Notes under the pieces: model-generated
The model's input: only the letters and a program-made list of their open reading frames with translations
What the model was told of the DNA's origin: nothing
Database searches by the model: none
Source of the DNA: Ornithinicoccus halotolerans
GTDB taxonomy: Bacteria; Actinomycetota; Actinomycetes; Actinomycetales; Dermatophilaceae
DNA length: 64,000 nt
Assembly: GCF_009602535.1 (NCBI RefSeq)
Contig: NZ_WIQI01000001.1
Location: 1 to 64,000 of the forward strand
Direction: 5' to 3'
Made by a program: the position numbers and the translations under genes
Shown here: in pieces, positions 24,434 through 33,600 of the stretch
Layout: every line of letters begins with the position of its first letter
How positions within the stretch are numbered: the stretch's first letter is position 1

Positions 24434-25329
24434 CGGCCGGGACTCCGGTGCTGGTGCCGGGTCTGTGGGTGATACTGACGACGCCGTTCACCGCGGAAGG
24501 GGCGGTGGACCTGGCTTCGGTGCGGCGGCAGGTCCGCTTCGCGAGGGCCTCGGGTGCCGACGGGTTGGTCGCCCTGGGTGTCTTCGGCGAGGCGGCGAAC
24601 CTGAGCCTGGCCGAGCAGGCCGAGGTCGTCGCGGCCGTTGCCGGCGAGGCGCCCGACCTGCCGACCGTGCTGGGTCTGGCCGGCCGGAGCACCCCGGTCG
24701 CCGTCGAGCAGGCGAGGAGCGCGCTCGCGGTCGCGCCCGCCCGGCCCAGCCTCATGGTGCAGGTCAACTCGCCGGACACGGCCGTGGTCGTGCGCCACCT
24801 CAGCGAGATCCACGACGCCACCGGGGCCGGCGTCGTGCTGCAGGACTACCCCCTGGTCAGCGGGGTGAGCATGCCGGCGTCGAGGGTCGCCGAGGTCGTG
24901 CAGCAGTGCCCTTTCGTCGTCGCGGTCAAGGCCGAGTCGCCGCCGACACCGCCGGCCGTGGGCGTCCTGACCCGTGAGACCGACGTGCCGGTGTTCGGCG
25001 GGCTCGGCGGTGTGGCGCTCGTGGACGAGCTGGCCATGGGCGCAGCTGGCGCGATGACCGGGTTCAGCCACCCCGAGGGACTGCGGGCGGCGATCGACGC
25101 CTTCCGCGCGGGCGGGTTCGCCGCCGCGCGGGACGCCTGGGCACCGTGGCTGCCCATCGCCACCTTCGAGCAGCAGCCGGGCATCGCGCTGTCCGTGCGC
25201 AAGACCCTGCTCCACCGGCGCGGGGTGATCGACCACCCCGCGGTCCGCCCGCCGGCCCCCACCATGCCCGAGCAGCTGCTGCCCCTCCTGGAGCAGCACC
25301 TCGCCGCGGTCCCCGGGACGTCCCGATAG
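24430..25329 (+). CDS. DapA/DHDPS-superfamily aldolase-like protein
   Basis: This 299-residue TIM-barrel protein of the dihydrodipicolinate synthase / N-acetylneuraminate lyase superfamily opens with GLWVILTTPFTAEGAVDLASVRRQVRF and GADGLVALGVFGEAANLSLAEQAEVV. The Schiff-base lysine is in FVVAVKAES. The family Thr of the GTTGE motif and the Tyr of the YNVP motif are replaced (GVFGEA, LQDYP), so lysine biosynthesis is unlikely. It may act on another 2-oxo acid. The GTG start overlaps the small upstream ORF. Confidence 0.75.
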   Translation: MTAGTPVLVPGLWVILTTPFTAEGAVDLASVRRQVRFARASGADGLVALGVFGEAANLSLAEQAEVVAAVAGEAPDLPTVLGLAGRSTPVAVEQARSALAVAPARPSLMVQVNSPDTAVVVRHLSEIHDATGAGVVLQDYPLVSGVSMPASRVAEVVQQCPFVVAVKAESPPTPPAVGVLTRETDVPVFGGLGGVALVDELAMGAAGAMTGFSHPEGLRAAIDAFRAGGFAAARDAWAPWLPIATFEQQPGIALSVRKTLLHRRGVIDHPAVRPPAPTMPEQLLPLLEQHLAAVPGTSR

Positions 25330-25337
25330 TGTCGGGA
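25318..25337 (+). promoter_or_regulatory. ACGTCCCGATAGTGTCGGGA box upstream of uspA
   Basis: GTCCCGA-TAGTG-TCGGGAC (25320-25338) is an inverted repeat that contains the stop codon of the DapA-like gene and a TAGTGT hexamer. It is nearly the same as the element at 15849-15868. It is a possible terminator of one gene or promoter of the next. Confidence 0.35.
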
Positions 25338-25367
25338 CAGGCTGCTGCTCACCCCCGTCGAGAGGAC

Positions 25368-25799
25368 ATGCCGGTGACGGTCATCGTTGGTTACATCCCT
25401 ACCGAGGCGGGCCGAGTGGCCCTCGAGCATGGCATCGCCGAGGCACGCCGCCGCGAGACGCGGCTGGTGGTCATGAGCACCCAGGACAAGGAGCAGACCC
25501 CCAGCGCGGAGGCGTGGGCACGGCTGAGCCGGGACCTGCAGCGGGTGGGGCGACGGTTGACCGAGGAGGGGGTGGACCACGAGATCGTCAAGCAGGAGCT
25601 GCGCGGAACCGCCGCCGAGTCACTCGTGGAAGCGGCAACCGAGATGGACGCCGAGCTGCTCGTCATCGGCCTGCGCCGGCGCAGCATGGTCGGCAAGCTG
25701 CTGCTGGGGTCACAGGCCCAGCAGATCATCATGAACGCCCCCTGCCCGGTGCTGTCCGTCCGCGCGGGGGTCCCGGCGGCGCGGCCACGGACCCGCTGA
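25368..25799 (+). CDS. Universal stress protein (UspA family)
   Basis: This is a 143-residue single-domain UspA protein. The N-terminal strand PVTVIVGYIPTEAGRVALEHGIAEARRR and the C-terminal ATP-binding pattern IGLRRRSMVGKLLLGSQAQQIIMNAPCPVLSVR (G-2x-G-9x-G(S)-like) are present. ATG 25368 is preceded by GAGAGGAC; the open frame upstream is shadow. It follows the DapA-like gene by 38 nt. Confidence 0.88.
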   Translation: MPVTVIVGYIPTEAGRVALEHGIAEARRRETRLVVMSTQDKEQTPSAEAWARLSRDLQRVGRRLTEEGVDHEIVKQELRGTAAESLVEAATEMDAELLVIGLRRRSMVGKLLLGSQAQQIIMNAPCPVLSVRAGVPAARPRTR

Positions 25800-25824
25800 T
25801 CGATCTCCGCGACCGGGTGGGCGG

Positions 25825-26193
25825 CTACCGCACCTCGTCCTCGTGCAACGGGATGACCCAGGCGCGACGCTCACAGATCAGCCCCTCCCGCAGCACGAAC
25901 ACCTCCGCCATGGAGAGCCGCTGCACCGACCCGTCCTGCTGCGGGACGAGCCCGACCAGCTCGGCCATGACCGTGTCGCCCTCGGCGACCATGCGCACGA
26001 CCTGCAGGTCCGGGTCGCCGGCGAACCCCGGGCCCTCGATCGCGGCGTCGTAAGCGGCCTTGCCCTCGAGCCGGAACGCGCCGAAGACCGTCCAGGTGAT
26101 GTCGTCGGTCAGGCAGGCCAGGATCTGGGCGTGGTCGGTGCGGCGGAAGCCGTCGAGGTACCGCTCGACGGTCTCCCTGTTGCTGCTACTCAC
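25825..26193 (-). CDS. SnoaL-like / NTF2-fold protein
   Basis: This 122-residue protein has an NTF2-like cone fold: NRETVERYLDGFRRTDHAQILACLTDDITWTVFGAFRLEGKAAYDAAI is the typical helix plus Trp-containing strand of SnoaL-like proteins, and VVAEGDTVMAELVGL and RLSMAEVFVLREGLICERRAWV follow. The GTG start at 26193 has AGGAGGAG 7 nt upstream. The function is unknown; such proteins are often small enzymes or ligand binders. The 190 nt between it and the ABC operon shows nothing clear. Confidence 0.75.
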   Translation of the reverse strand: MSSSNRETVERYLDGFRRTDHAQILACLTDDITWTVFGAFRLEGKAAYDAAIEGPGFAGDPDLQVVRMVAEGDTVMAELVGLVPQQDGSVQRLSMAEVFVLREGLICERRAWVIPLHEDEVR

Positions 26194-26384
26194 TGGCGGG
26201 CTCCTCCTGAGGTTGTGATGGGCACACGGGAGGGACTAGCCGCTCGGACGAAACTCATCGGCCCGGTGCAGCCGGCCTCGCCACGGCACTGGTCGTCAGA
26301 GACGTGAGAGGCGTGCCGGATCTGGGCGAAGCGTGGCCGGGACCGCTGGCGGTGGCCCTGACGGACCGACGGACCACCGGCCGC

Positions 26385-27239
26385 TCAGGTCGGGATGATC
26401 AGCGGCGTGCCGGTCACCGGGTCGGGCACCGTCATGCAGCGCACCCCGAAGACCTCCTCCACCAGCTCCGGCGTCACGATCTCCCGCGGGGCCCCCTGCG
26501 CGACGACCTCGCCCTCGCACATCGCCACCAGGTGGTCGGCGTAGCGGCACGCCTCGTCGAGGTCGTGCAGCACCATCGCGACGGTCACCTGCCGTTCCTC
26601 GTTGAGCCGGCGCAGCAGCCGCAGCACCTCGATGCGGTGCGCCAGGTCCAGGTAGGTGGTCGGCTCGTCCAGCAGCAGCACCGGGGTCTGCTGAGCCAGC
26701 ACCATCGCGATCCAGGCCCGCTGCCGCTGCCCGCCGGAGAGCTCGTCGACCAGCCGGTCGGCCATCTCGTCGGTGCCGGTGGCGGCCAGCGCCACCGCGA
26801 CCGCCTCCTCGTCCCGGTCCGTCCACCGGCTGAACGCTCCCCGGTGCGGGAACCGGCCGCGCTGCACCAGGTCCCGCACCGTCAGCTGCTCGGGCACGAC
26901 GTTGGTCTGCGGCAGCAGGCCGAGGGCGCGGGCCACCTGCCGGGTGGGCATCCGGTGCACCGGCTCGCCGTCCAGCAGCACCGCCCCGTCGCTGGGGGAG
27001 AGCACCCGACCCACGGCCCGCAGCAGGGTGGACTTGCCGCAGCCGTTCGGGCCCACGATGGCGGTGACGGCGCCGTCGGGCAGTGCCAGGTCGACGTCCT
27101 GCAGCACCGGCCGGTCGCCGTAGCCGACGCTCAACCGGTGCGCGAGCACCCGGCCGCCGCCGGTCGTGGGCGCCACCCCCTCGGCCGGTTCCGCGGGCGC
27201 CGTGGCGCTGCTGGTCAGGTCGGTGCGCATGCTCGTCAT
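26385..27239 (-). CDS. Fe-siderophore ABC transporter ATP-binding protein
   Basis: This 284-residue FecE/FepC-type ATPase has Walker A GPNGCGKSTLLRA, Q-loop LLPQ, signature LSGGQRQRAW, Walker B VLLLDEPTTYLDLAHR and the H-loop (VLHDLDEA). Its ATG overlaps the stop of the upstream permease (ATGA). A much longer minus-strand frame runs through the permease gene, but only the part after MTSMRTDL shows the family. It is the last gene of the iron uptake operon. Confidence 0.92.
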   Translation of the reverse strand: MTSMRTDLTSSATAPAEPAEGVAPTTGGGRVLAHRLSVGYGDRPVLQDVDLALPDGAVTAIVGPNGCGKSTLLRAVGRVLSPSDGAVLLDGEPVHRMPTRQVARALGLLPQTNVVPEQLTVRDLVQRGRFPHRGAFSRWTDRDEEAVAVALAATGTDEMADRLVDELSGGQRQRAWIAMVLAQQTPVLLLDEPTTYLDLAHRIEVLRLLRRLNEERQVTVAMVLHDLDEACRYADHLVAMCEGEVVAQGAPREIVTPELVEEVFGVRCMTVPDPVTGTPLIIPT

Positions 27240-28276
27240 CGTCGTCCCATCCGGTGGAGGAGCCAGAGCAGGTAAGGGGCGCCGAGCGCGGCGGTCACCA
27301 CGCCGGCGGGCAGGGCGGTCGGCGCCAGCAGCCGCTGGCCGATCAGGTCGGCGGCCAGCACCAGCAGCGCCCCCACGAGGGCGGCGGTCGCCAGCGTGGC
27401 CGGGGAGGTGGGGCCGACCAGCCGCCGGGCGATGTGCGGGGCACCGAGCGCCACGAAGCCGATCGGGCCGGCGACCGCGACCGCCACCCCGGCCAGCAGC
27501 GCGGAGGCCACCAGCAGCGCGGTCCGGGTCCGGGTCACCGGCACGCCCACGCCGACCGCCAGCTCGTCCCCGAGCTCGAGGGCACCCAGCCGCCGCAGCA
27601 GCCAGAACGCCAGCGGCACCGTCACCGCCGCGCCCACCAGCACGGCAGTCACGTGGACCCAGGTGCGGGCGTGCAGGCTGCCGGCCAGCCAGACCTCGGC
27701 CGCGCCCAGCCGGTCGACCGGGATCCGCGCGATCACCAGGGTGACGCCGGCGTTGGTGATCGCGTGCAGGCCGATACCCACGAGCACCAGCCGGGCACCG
27801 CCGCTCCCGGTGTGGTGGGCCAGCCGGTGCAGCACCGCGGTCGCCAGCAGCGCGCCGGCGCCGGCCGCGACCGGCAGCAGCACCGGCGCGGTCCCCGCGC
27901 CGATGGCGACGACCGTGGCCAGGCTGGCGCCGCCGGTGACGCCGACGATGTCGGGGGAGGCCAGCGGGTTGCGCATCAGCCCCTGCAGCAGCAGCCCGGA
28001 GGCCCCCAGGCAGCCGCCGACCGCCACGGCGACCAGGATCCGCGGCAGCCGCAGCTCGCGCACCACGAACACGTCTCCGCCCTCGCCCACCCCCAGCGCG
28101 GCGGTCAGCGCCCGCCACAACGGGATCTGGCTGGACCCCATCGTCAGTGCCAGCACCATGCCGGCCAGCACCGCCAGCGCGAGCGCCGCCGGCAGCAGCA
28201 GCCGCCGGGCCGGCAGCAGCGGGCGCCGGGCGGTCTCCTCCGCCGGGGAGGGCAGGGTGGGGGTGGTGATGCTCAC
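27236..28276 (-). CDS. FecCD-family iron-siderophore permease (second)
   Basis: This 346-residue BtuC/FecCD permease has about ten membrane segments, with the family marks LPRILVAVAVGGCLGASGLLLQGLMRNPLASPDIVGVTGGAS and, near the end, PIGFVALGAPHIARRLVG. It overlaps the other permease gene by 4 nt and the ATPase gene by 4 nt. Together the two permeases form the heterodimeric channel. Confidence 0.92.
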   Translation of the reverse strand: MSITTPTLPSPAEETARRPLLPARRLLLPAALALAVLAGMVLALTMGSSQIPLWRALTAALGVGEGGDVFVVRELRLPRILVAVAVGGCLGASGLLLQGLMRNPLASPDIVGVTGGASLATVVAIGAGTAPVLLPVAAGAGALLATAVLHRLAHHTGSGGARLVLVGIGLHAITNAGVTLVIARIPVDRLGAAEVWLAGSLHARTWVHVTAVLVGAAVTVPLAFWLLRRLGALELGDELAVGVGVPVTRTRTALLVASALLAGVAVAVAGPIGFVALGAPHIARRLVGPTSPATLATAALVGALLVLAADLIGQRLLAPTALPAGVVTAALGAPYLLWLLHRMGRR

Positions 28277-29325
28277 AGCCCCACCTTCTTCCGGCTGGCG
28301 ATGCGCACCAGCACAGGGGCGCCGATGAGTGCGGTGAGCACCCCGGCCTGCACCTCGGTGGGCGGGGCGACGACCCGGCCGACGACGTCGGCGGTCAGCA
28401 GCACCACCGGCCCCAGCAGCGCGGAGGCCAGCAGCACGTCCCGGTGCCGGCTGCCCACCAGGAACCGCGCCAGGTGCGGCACGATCAGCCCCAGGAACGC
28501 GATCGGCCCCGCCAGCGCCACCGCGATCGCCGACAGCCCGACGGCGACCGCGCCGGCCAGCAGCCGGACCCGGCCGGGGCGCTGCCCCAAGCCGACGGCG
28601 GTCTCGTCGCCGAGGGAGAGCGCGTCCAGCGGACGGGCCAGCAGCACGGCGGCCACCAGCCCGACCAGCAGCAGCGGTAGCAACGGGGGGAGCGCGGCGG
28701 CGTCGCGCCCGGCCAGTGACCCGGCGAGCCAGTGGCGTACCTCATCGGAGTGGGTCTCGTTCAGCGACAGGATCGCCCGGGTCCAGGACGAGAGCAGCAG
28801 CGAGATGACCGCCCCCGACAGCGCCAGCCGCACCGGCGACATCCCGTCGCGCCCGCTGCCGGCCAGCGCCAGCGCCAGCCCGGCGGCCCCCGCCCCGCCC
28901 AGGAACGCGGCCCACACCGCGTAGCTGCTCGGCATGCCCAGCACCGCGACCCCCAGCACGACGGCGAAGCCGCCGCCGGAGGTGATGCCGAGCAGGGTGG
29001 GGGAGGCCAGCGGGTTGCGGGTGGCGCCCTGCAGCAGCACGCCGGCCACCGCCAGGCAGCTACCGGCCACCACGCCGGACAGCGTCCGGGGCAGCCGCAG
29101 GTCCTGCACGATCAGGTGGGAGTCCAGCTCCCGTGCGCCACCGAGCGCGGCGACCACCTCCCCCAGCGGGAGCGGGACCGAGCCGATGGCGATGCTGGCG
29201 GCGAGCGCCGCGACCAGCAGCACGGCGAGCACGACCGGTGTCACCACCGTGCGCAGCGCCCCGGCCCCTGCCGACGGCGCCCGCTCGGGAGCCGTCCGCG
29301 TCGGGGGCGGGGCGGTGGTCGTCAC
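28273..29325 (-). CDS. FecCD-family iron-siderophore permease (first)
   Basis: This 350-residue paralogue of the next permease has LPRTLSGVVAGSCLAVAGVLLQGATRNPLASPTLLGITSGGGFAVV and GPIAFLGLIVPHLARFLVG as signatures and about ten membrane segments. It overlaps the binding-protein gene by 4 nt and the second permease by 4 nt. The N-terminal tail is Pro/Thr-rich. Confidence 0.92.
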   Translation of the reverse strand: MTTTAPPPTRTAPERAPSAGAGALRTVVTPVVLAVLLVAALAASIAIGSVPLPLGEVVAALGGARELDSHLIVQDLRLPRTLSGVVAGSCLAVAGVLLQGATRNPLASPTLLGITSGGGFAVVLGVAVLGMPSSYAVWAAFLGGAGAAGLALALAGSGRDGMSPVRLALSGAVISLLLSSWTRAILSLNETHSDEVRHWLAGSLAGRDAAALPPLLPLLLVGLVAAVLLARPLDALSLGDETAVGLGQRPGRVRLLAGAVAVGLSAIAVALAGPIAFLGLIVPHLARFLVGSRHRDVLLASALLGPVVLLTADVVGRVVAPPTEVQAGVLTALIGAPVLVRIASRKKVGL

Positions 29326-30353
29326 CGGCCGCCGTCACCCAGGAAGTGGTCCTCCAGGTCACCGAGCATCTCGTTGGCCGCGAGGATGCCGCCGCCCAGG
29401 TTCCAGTGCGCCTCGTCGACCTCGACGACGTTGCCCTTCTGCACCGCGTCCAGCCCCTGCCACAGGTCGGTGCTGGTCCAGCGGTCCATCTGCTCGTCGA
29501 CGGTCTGGTTGCCCTGCTGGGCGTAGTGCTCGGAGGAGACCATGACGAAGATGACGTCGCCGTCCATCTCGGGGATGCGCTCCTCGCTGATCTCGATCAG
29601 CTGCTCGGAGCTCTCCCAGTCCTCGACCTGCTGCGGCTCCGGCCGGCCCAGGCCGGCGTCGCGGACCACCGAGCCCGGGAACCCGGTCAGGTAGATGCGC
29701 ACCTGGTCGGGCATGAAACGCACGATCGACACCTCGGTGTCGGTCTGGTTGGCGTCGGCGAGCTTGTCGCTGAGGGCCGCGGCGCGCTCCTCGTACGCCG
29801 AGAGCACCCGCTCGCCCTCCTCCGGGCGGCACAGCGCCTCCGCCCACAGCGAGACGTTGTCCTTCCAGGCGACACCGATCGTCTCGGAGAACACGGTGGG
29901 CGCGATCTCGGAGAGCTGGGAGTAGAACGCCTCGTGGCGCAGCTTGGAGCCCAGGATCAGGTCCGGCTGCAGCGCCGCGATGCGCTCCAGGTCCGGCTCC
30001 AGCTCGGTGCCGAGCACCTCCGCCTGCTCGACCTCGTCGGGCAGGTACGGGTACCAGTCGTCGGTCCACGGCTCGACCACGCCGGCGGGGGTCACGCCCA
30101 TGGCCAGCACGGAGTCGGTCTGGCCCTGGCCCAGGGTGACCACCGTCTGCGGGGTGCACGGCACCTCGGTGCTGCCCATGGCGTGCTCCACGGTGACCGA
30201 CTCGGTGGACTCGCCGCCCGCGTCCCCCTCGCTCGACCCGTCGGCGGAGTCGGTGGCGCTCCCGCCGCACGCCGCCAGGGTGAGAGCCAGCACCGCTCCC
30301 AGGGCGGGCGCGAACAGGCTCGGCGCAGTCGGTCGCAGGCGGGAGAGGTTCAT
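29322..30353 (-). CDS. Fe-siderophore substrate-binding lipoprotein
   Basis: This is a 343-residue class III (FhuD/FepB-like) binding protein. The signal peptide ends with lipobox LAACGG; an acidic Ser/Gly linker follows, then two lobes: ESVTVEHAMGSTEVPCTPQTVVTLGQGQTDSVLAMGV, ERIAALQPDLILGS, and the C-lobe with VDEAHWNLGGG. The start is ATG 30353 (MNLSRLRPTAPS..), since the open frame beyond it would add 26 residues before the signal peptide. An IdeR-like box lies about 60 nt upstream. No siderophore biosynthesis genes are nearby, so it may use exogenous siderophores. Confidence 0.9.
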   Translation of the reverse strand: MNLSRLRPTAPSLFAPALGAVLALTLAACGGSATDSADGSSEGDAGGESTESVTVEHAMGSTEVPCTPQTVVTLGQGQTDSVLAMGVTPAGVVEPWTDDWYPYLPDEVEQAEVLGTELEPDLERIAALQPDLILGSKLRHEAFYSQLSEIAPTVFSETIGVAWKDNVSLWAEALCRPEEGERVLSAYEERAAALSDKLADANQTDTEVSIVRFMPDQVRIYLTGFPGSVVRDAGLGRPEPQQVEDWESSEQLIEISEERIPEMDGDVIFVMVSSEHYAQQGNQTVDEQMDRWTSTDLWQGLDAVQKGNVVEVDEAHWNLGGGILAANEMLGDLEDHFLGDGGR

Positions 30354-30411
30354 GCACGCTCCGTCGTCGTCGGGGCCGGCCGGTCGCGGCTGGCGCAAGG
30401 GCTCGCGGCAC

Positions 30412-30430
30412 CAAGGTAAGGCAATCCTCA
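30412..30430 (-). promoter_or_regulatory. IdeR/DtxR-type iron box
   Basis: Read on the minus strand the site is TGAGGATTGCCTTACCTTG. It matches 16 of 19 positions of the iron-box consensus TWAGGTWAGSCTWACCTWA, by my count on the plus strand. It lies 59-77 nt upstream of the binding-protein start, so iron repression of the transporter is expected. The remaining gap to dnaE shows no gene. Confidence 0.75.
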
Positions 30431-30617
30431 CCGAATTTGAAACCGAGTGCAGGGCGTAATTCCCGAGTCAGCACCTCGAGCCGGTGGTCGCCAAGGCGGC
30501 GAGGCGTGACGCTCCCGTCGACCCTCTGCAACACAGCAGGCGACACGCCGGTGAGCCGCTGGCCTGCGCTCGCGCGGCCGGCTCCCGATGGTCGGCTGCG
30601 ACGTCAGTGCGGCGGCT

Positions 30618-30623
30618 TAGGAT
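30618..30623 (+). promoter_or_regulatory. Candidate dnaE -10 element
   Basis: TAGGAT matches the actinobacterial -10 consensus and ends 10 nt before the dnaE ATG, which would give a leaderless or very short-leader transcript. The -35 region is weak. Confidence 0.4.
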
Positions 30624-30633
30624 CGGTGGCGAG

Positions 30634-33600
30634 ATGAGCACCCCCACCCCGCCCCCCGAGAAGAACTTCGTCCACCTGCACAACCACACCGAGTACTCGA
30701 TGCTCGACGGTGCAGCCCGGATCGAGGACATGTTCGCCACGGCCGCGCAGATGGGGATGCCAGCCATCGCCACGACCGACCACGGCTTCATCTTCGGTGC
30801 GCACGAGTTCTGGTCCACCGCCCGCAAGTACGACGTCAAGCCGATCATCGGCCTGGAGGCCTACGTCACGCCGGGCACCCACCGGACCGACAAGACCCGG
30901 GTGAAGTTCGGCGACGGCGGCCGCGACGACGTCTCCGGCGGCGGCGCCTACACCCACATGACGATGCTGGCCCGTAACAACAACGGGATGCACAACCTCT
31001 TCCGAATGGCGTCCCTGGCCTCCATGGAGGGGTACTACTTCAAGCCCCGCATGGACCGCGAGCTGCTGCAGACCTACGGCGAGGGCATCATCGCCACTAC
31101 CGGCTGCCCCTCGGGGGAGATCCAGACCCGGCTGCGGCTGGGGCAGTACCAGGAGGCCCGCGAGGCGGCGGCGGAGTTCCGCGACATCTTCGGCGCGGAG
31201 AACTACTACTGCGAGCTGATGGACCACGGCAACGAGATCGAGCGCCGCACCCGCGCCGACCTCCTCAAGCTCGCCAAGGACCTCGGGCTGCCGCTGCTGG
31301 CCACCAACGACCTGCACTACACCAACCGCGAGGACGCCCAGGCGCACTCCGCCCTGCTGTGCGTGCAGTCCGCCTCGACCCTGCAGGACCCGAACCGCTT
31401 CAAGTTCGACGGGGACGGCTACTACCTGAAGTCGGCGCAGGAGATGCGCGAGCTGTTCCGGGAGCTCCCCGAGGCGTGCGACAACACGCTGCTGGTCGCG
31501 GAGCGCTGCGAGGTCTCCTTCACCGAGGGTGAGGGCCGCTACATGCCGCGCTTCCCGGTCCCGCAGGGCGAGGATGAGACCAGCTGGTTCATCAAGGAGG
31601 TCGAGCGCGGGCTGCACCGTCGCTACCCCGAGGGGGTGCCCGAGTACGCCCGCTCGCAGGCCGAGTACGAGCAGGAAGTCATCATCGGCAAGGGCTACGC
31701 GTCCTACTTCCTGGTCGTCGCCGACTTCATCAACTGGGCCAAGGACAACGGCATCAAGGTCGGCCCGGGGCGTGGCTCCGGTGCGGGGTCGATGTGCGCC
31801 TACGCGATGGGGATCACCGACCTGGACCCCATCCCGCACGGGCTGATCTTCGAGCGGTTCCTCAACCCGGAGCGCAAGTCGATGCCCGACTTCGACGTCG
31901 ACTTCGACGACCGGCGCCGCTCGGAGGTCATCCGCTACGTCTCCGACAAGTACGGTGACGACCGGGTCGCGATGATCGTCACCTACGGCACCCTGAAGGC
32001 GAAGGCGGCGCTGAAGGACTCCGCGCGGGTGATGGGCCACCCGTTCTCGATGGGGGAGCGGCTCACCAAGGCGATGCCTCCGGCGGTGATGGGCAAGGAC
32101 ATCCCGCTGACGGGGGTTCTCGACCCCGACCACCCCCGCTACCCCGAGGCGGCGGAGTTCCGCGAGCTGCTGCAGACCGACCCGCAGGCCAAGGAGGTCT
32201 TCGAGACCGCCCAGGGGCTGGAGGGGCTGAAGCGGCAGTGGGGCGTGCACGCCGCCGGCGTCATCATGTCCAGCGAACCGCTCATCGACATCATCCCGCT
32301 GATGAAGCGGGAGGCCGACGGGGCGATCATCACGCAGTTCGACTACCCGACGTGCGAGACGCTCGGGCTGGTCAAGATGGACTTCCTGGGGCTGCGCAAC
32401 CTGACCATCCTGGACGACGCGATCGCCAACGTACGGATGAACCGCGGCCAGGAGGTCGTGCTGGAGGAGCTGTCCAAGGACCTCACCGACAGCAAGACCT
32501 ACGAGCTGCTCTCCAGCGGCGACACCCTCGGCGTCTTCCAGCTGGACGGCGGCGGCATGCGCCAGCTGCTCCGGCTGATGCAGCCGGACAACTTCGAGGA
32601 CATCTCCGCGGCGCTCGCGCTGTACCGGCCCGGCCCGATGGGTGCCAACGCCCACACCAACTTCGCGCTACGCAAGAACGGCAAGCAGCCGGTCGACTAC
32701 ATCCATCCCGAGCTCGCGGAGGCGCTCACGCCGATCCTGGGCACCACGCACGGCCTGATCATCTACCAGGAACAGGTGATGGAGATCGCCCAGAAGCTTG
32801 CCGGCTACACGCTCGGCAACGCTGACCTGCTCCGGCGGGCGATGGGCAAGAAGAAGAAGGAGGTGCTGGACGCCGAGTTCGTCAACTTCGAGCAGGGGAT
32901 GCTCAACAACGGCTACTCCAAGCAGGCCATCGACAAGCTGTGGAGCATCCTGCTGCCGTTCTCGGACTACGCGTTCAACAAGGCCCACACCGCCGCCTAC
33001 GGGCTGGTCGCGTACTGGACCGCCTACTTCAAGGCGCACTACCCGGCCGAGTACATGGCCGCGCTGCTCACCAGCGTCCGCGACGACAAGGACAAGACCG
33101 CCCTCTACCTCAACGAGTGCCGGCGGATGCGGATCTCGGTGCTGCCGCCGGACGTCAACGAGTCGGTCGCCAACTTCGCCGCCGTGGGGGAGGACATCCG
33201 CTTCGGGCTGGCCGCGGTCCGCAACGTGGGGCGCAACGTCGTCGAGGCGGTCTGTCAGGCCCGGGAGGAGAAGGGTGCCTTCACCTCCTTCGAGGACTTC
33301 CTGCGCAAGTGCCCCGCGGTGGTCTGCAACAAGCGCACCGTGGAGTCGCTGGTCAAGGCTGGCGCCTTCGACTCCCTCGGCCACACCCGGCAGGGTCTGG
33401 CCACCGTGCACGAGCGCTACGTCGACGCGCTCGCGGACGAGAAGAAGCACGAGGCCATCGGGCAGGACAGCCTGTTCGGCGGGCTGCCCACCGGCGAGGA
33501 TGAGGGCGTGCAGCTGGTCGCGCTGCCGCCGATCCCTGAGCTGGAGTGGGAGAAGCAGATCCTGCTGGCGTTCGAGCGCGAGATGCTCGGGCTCTACGTC

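Noticed and set aside
26385-28118. A 577-codon minus-strand frame ending in the ABC ATPase
   Set aside because: Only the part after ATG 27239 has ATPase features; the rest is out of frame with the permease.
27083-28924. A 613-codon plus-strand frame with Gly/Arg/Gln-rich product
   Set aside because: It is the complement of two clear FecCD permease genes; composition is typical of a shadow frame.
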